Of a stretch of DNA of 64,000 bases, positions 62,581 to 64,000 are shown piece by piece (position 1 is the stretch's first letter; each line of letters starts with the position of its first letter). Made by a program: the position numbers and the translations under genes. The notes below the pieces were generated by a model. The model ran no database searches. It was not told the origin of the DNA and was given only the letters and a program-made list of their open reading frames with translations. The DNA comes from Lacihabitans sp. CS3-21 (GTDB taxonomy: Bacteria > Bacteroidota > Bacteroidia > Cytophagales > Spirosomataceae), in the NCBI RefSeq assembly GCF_024343675.1, contig NZ_RJUD01000006.1, positions 1 through 64,000 on the forward strand, written 5' to 3'.

Positions 62581-64000
62581 ATGGCTCGCGATTTAAAATT
62601 TACAAGAAACATTGGTATTGCCGCCCACATTGACGCCGGTAAAACCACCACTACAGAGCGTATTCTTTACTACGCTGGTGTTAACCACAAGATCGGTGAA
62701 GTACACGACGGCGGTGCTACTATGGACTGGATGGAGCAAGAGCAAGAAAGAGGTATCACTATCACTTCTGCAGCTACAACAGTTGGTTGGAAATACAGAG
62801 ACAACGACTACCATATCAATATTATAGATACTCCAGGTCACGTGGATTTTACCGTTGAGGTAAACCGCTCGCTTAGAGTATTGGATGGTTTGGTGTTTTT
62901 GTTTAGTGCAGTGGACGGTGTAGAGCCACAATCTGAGACAAACTGGCGTTTGGCCAACAATTATAACGTGGCTCGTTTGGGCTTCGTAAACAAAATGGAC
63001 CGTTCGGGTGCTGACTTCTTAAACGTGTGTAAGCAAGTGAAAGAAATGTTGGGCTCTAATGCAGTTCCACTTCAGTTGCCTATCGGCGGTGAAGAAAATT
63101 TCAAAGGTGTGGTTGACTTGATCAACAACCGTGGAATGGTGTGGAACGAACACGATAAAGGTATGACGTTCCAAGAGGTGCCGATTCCTGAAGATATGTT
63201 GGAAGAAGTAGCTGAGTGGAGAGAGAATCTATTGGAGGCAGTAGCTGACTATGATGAGACTTTGATGGAGAAATTCTTCGAAGATCCAAACTCTATCACC
63301 GAAGACGAAATATTGGCCGCTTTGCGTGCTGCTGTGATTGACATGAAGATTGTACCAATGTTGTGCGGTTCGTCATTCAAAAATAAAGGTGTACAAACTA
63401 TGCTTGACTTGGTAATGGCCTTGTTGCCATCGCCATTAGATAGAGACGGTATCAAAGGCACTAATCCTGATACGGGTGCTGAAATCATCCGTCAACCTGA
63501 TGCTAAAGAGCCATTTGCAGGTTTAGCGTTTAAAATCGCCACTGACCCATTTGTTGGTCGTTTGTGTTTTGTTAGATCTTATTCAGGTACATTGCCTTCA
63601 GGCTCATATATATTGAACAACCGTTCGGGTAACAAAGAGCGTATTTCTCGTATATTCCAAATGCACGCCAACAAGCAAAATCAAATCGACGCTCTTGAGG
63701 CGGGTGATATTGCAGCCGTTGTAGGATTTAAGGATATCAAAACAGGAGATACGCTTTCTGACGAAAAACACCCAATCGTTCTTGAATCAATGGTATTCCC
63801 TGATCCCGTTATCGGTTATGCTATTGAGCCTAAGAAAACGGCTGATCAAGATAACTTCTCTAAAGCGATCACTAAGCTTATTGAAGAAGATCCAACTTTG
63901 ACCGTTGAAACCAACGAAGAAACTGGTCAAACTATCATGAGAGGTATGGGTGAACTTCACTTAGAGATCATCATTGACCGTATGCGTCGTGAGTTTAAGG
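62581..64000 (+). CDS. fusA: Elongation factor G, N-terminal part, runs off the window
   Basis: 473 residues visible from ATG at 62581. GTPase motifs: [13 protein letters not shown] (P loop), DTPGHVDF (G3) and NKMDRSGAD (G4). Domain II and the start of domain III ([20 protein letters not shown]) follow. EF-G moves tRNAs and mRNA through the ribosome. Its close match to the usual Bacteroidetes sequence suggests the main EF-G rather than a specialised copy. Unusually, rpsL and rpsG are not upstream; it has its own promoter and a divergent DUF3467 neighbour. Confidence 0.97.
   Translation, partial: MARDLKFTRNIGIAAHIDAGKTTTTERILYYAGVNHKIGEVHDGGATMDWMEQEQERGITITSAATTVGWKYRDNDYHINIIDTPGHVDFTVEVNRSLRVLDGLVFLFSAVDGVEPQSETNWRLANNYNVARLGFVNKMDRSGADFLNVCKQVKEMLGSNAVPLQLPIGGEENFKGVVDLINNRGMVWNEHDKGMTFQEVPIPEDMLEEVAEWRENLLEAVADYDETLMEKFFEDPNSITEDEILAALRAAVIDMKIVPMLCGSSFKNKGVQTMLDLVMALLPSPLDRDGIKGTNPDTGAEIIRQPDAKEPFAGLAFKIATDPFVGRLCFVRSYSGTLPSGSYILNNRSGNKERISRIFQMHANKQNQIDALEAGDIAAVVGFKDIKTGDTLSDEKHPIVLESMVFPDPVIGYAIEPKKTADQDNFSKAITKLIEEDPTLTVETNEETGQTIMRGMGELHLEIIIDRMRREFK

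Noticed and set aside
1-64000. CRISPR arrays, prophage genes, insertion sequences other than the RAYT, known riboswitches
   Set aside because: No regularly spaced repeats, cas genes, phage structural genes or recognisable riboswitch leaders were seen on either strand.

Overview
The window is a stretch of chromosome from an AT-rich member of the Bacteroidetes, most likely a pigmented aerobic Cytophagales-type bacterium. The evidence is a SusC/SusD pair with glycoside hydrolases, promoters of the Bacteroidetes type (TTTG ... TAnnTTTG), MenB (menaquinone), a Bacteroidetes-type HemA, PPK1 and EF-G, a carotenoid crtI-crtB pair, and many lipoproteins with short lipoboxes. No phage, plasmid or CRISPR locus is visible. 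The only clear mobile-type element is a REP-associated tyrosine transposase (RAYT) with inverted repeats around it.

Layout. 1-1.8 kb: start of a membrane Fe-S oxidoreductase gene (minus), tRNA-Phe with a good promoter and terminator, then two small hypothetical genes in what may be an old integration site. 1.8-5.8 kb: a PIG-L deacetylase and an operon ECF sigma-crtI-crtB, preceded by three identically spaced inverted repeats. 5.8-10.1 kb: priA, a small holin-X-like gene and a CotH-like lipoprotein. 10.1-17.0 kb (minus): a DMT exporter with an acyltransferase, then an apparent operon mreB-mreC-mreD-serine hydrolase-haloperoxidase-like lipoprotein. 17.1-21.4 kb: merC, then the fatty acid beta-oxidation pair (hydroxyacyl-CoA dehydrogenase/enoyl-CoA hydratase fusion and thiolase), whose promoter region carries two TATGCTTGCATA palindromes. 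The same kind of palindrome lies before the Fe-S oxidoreductase gene at the left end. 21.4-23.2 kb: an orphan gene between two direct copies of a ~106 bp intergenic repeat.

23.2-45.2 kb is mostly housekeeping and stress genes: msrA, ppk1, a histidine kinase, hemA, an M20 amidohydrolase, a glutaminyl cyclase lipoprotein, dinB, a K+ channel overlapping an S9 peptidase, a lone mraY, menB behind an AraC regulator, rdgB, prfA, a Crp-like regulator and a PBP4-type carboxypeptidase. Two non-coding stretches here (around 41.0 and 43.6 kb) look like structured RNAs with terminators. 45.2-47.4 kb: a membrane acyltransferase and the RAYT element.

47.4-59.5 kb is a polysaccharide utilization locus (PUL): a GH36-like hydrolase, SusD, SusC, a large membrane-spanning regulator with a periplasmic LamG/Kelch part and a cytoplasmic SARP/BTAD-type DNA-binding part, then, divergently, a GH29 alpha-L-fucosidase and a DUF1080 hydrolase. 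The enzymes suggest a glycan with fucose and possibly galactose. The regulator is not the usual hybrid two-component system, SusR or sigma/anti-sigma pair and is the most unusual gene in the window. 59.6-64 kb: two overlapping polytopic membrane genes, a DUF3467 gene and the first two thirds of fusA, which runs off the window.

All functions come from reading protein motifs by eye; no database search was possible. Starts were moved to a downstream ATG where the longer frame used TTG or ran through a promoter.
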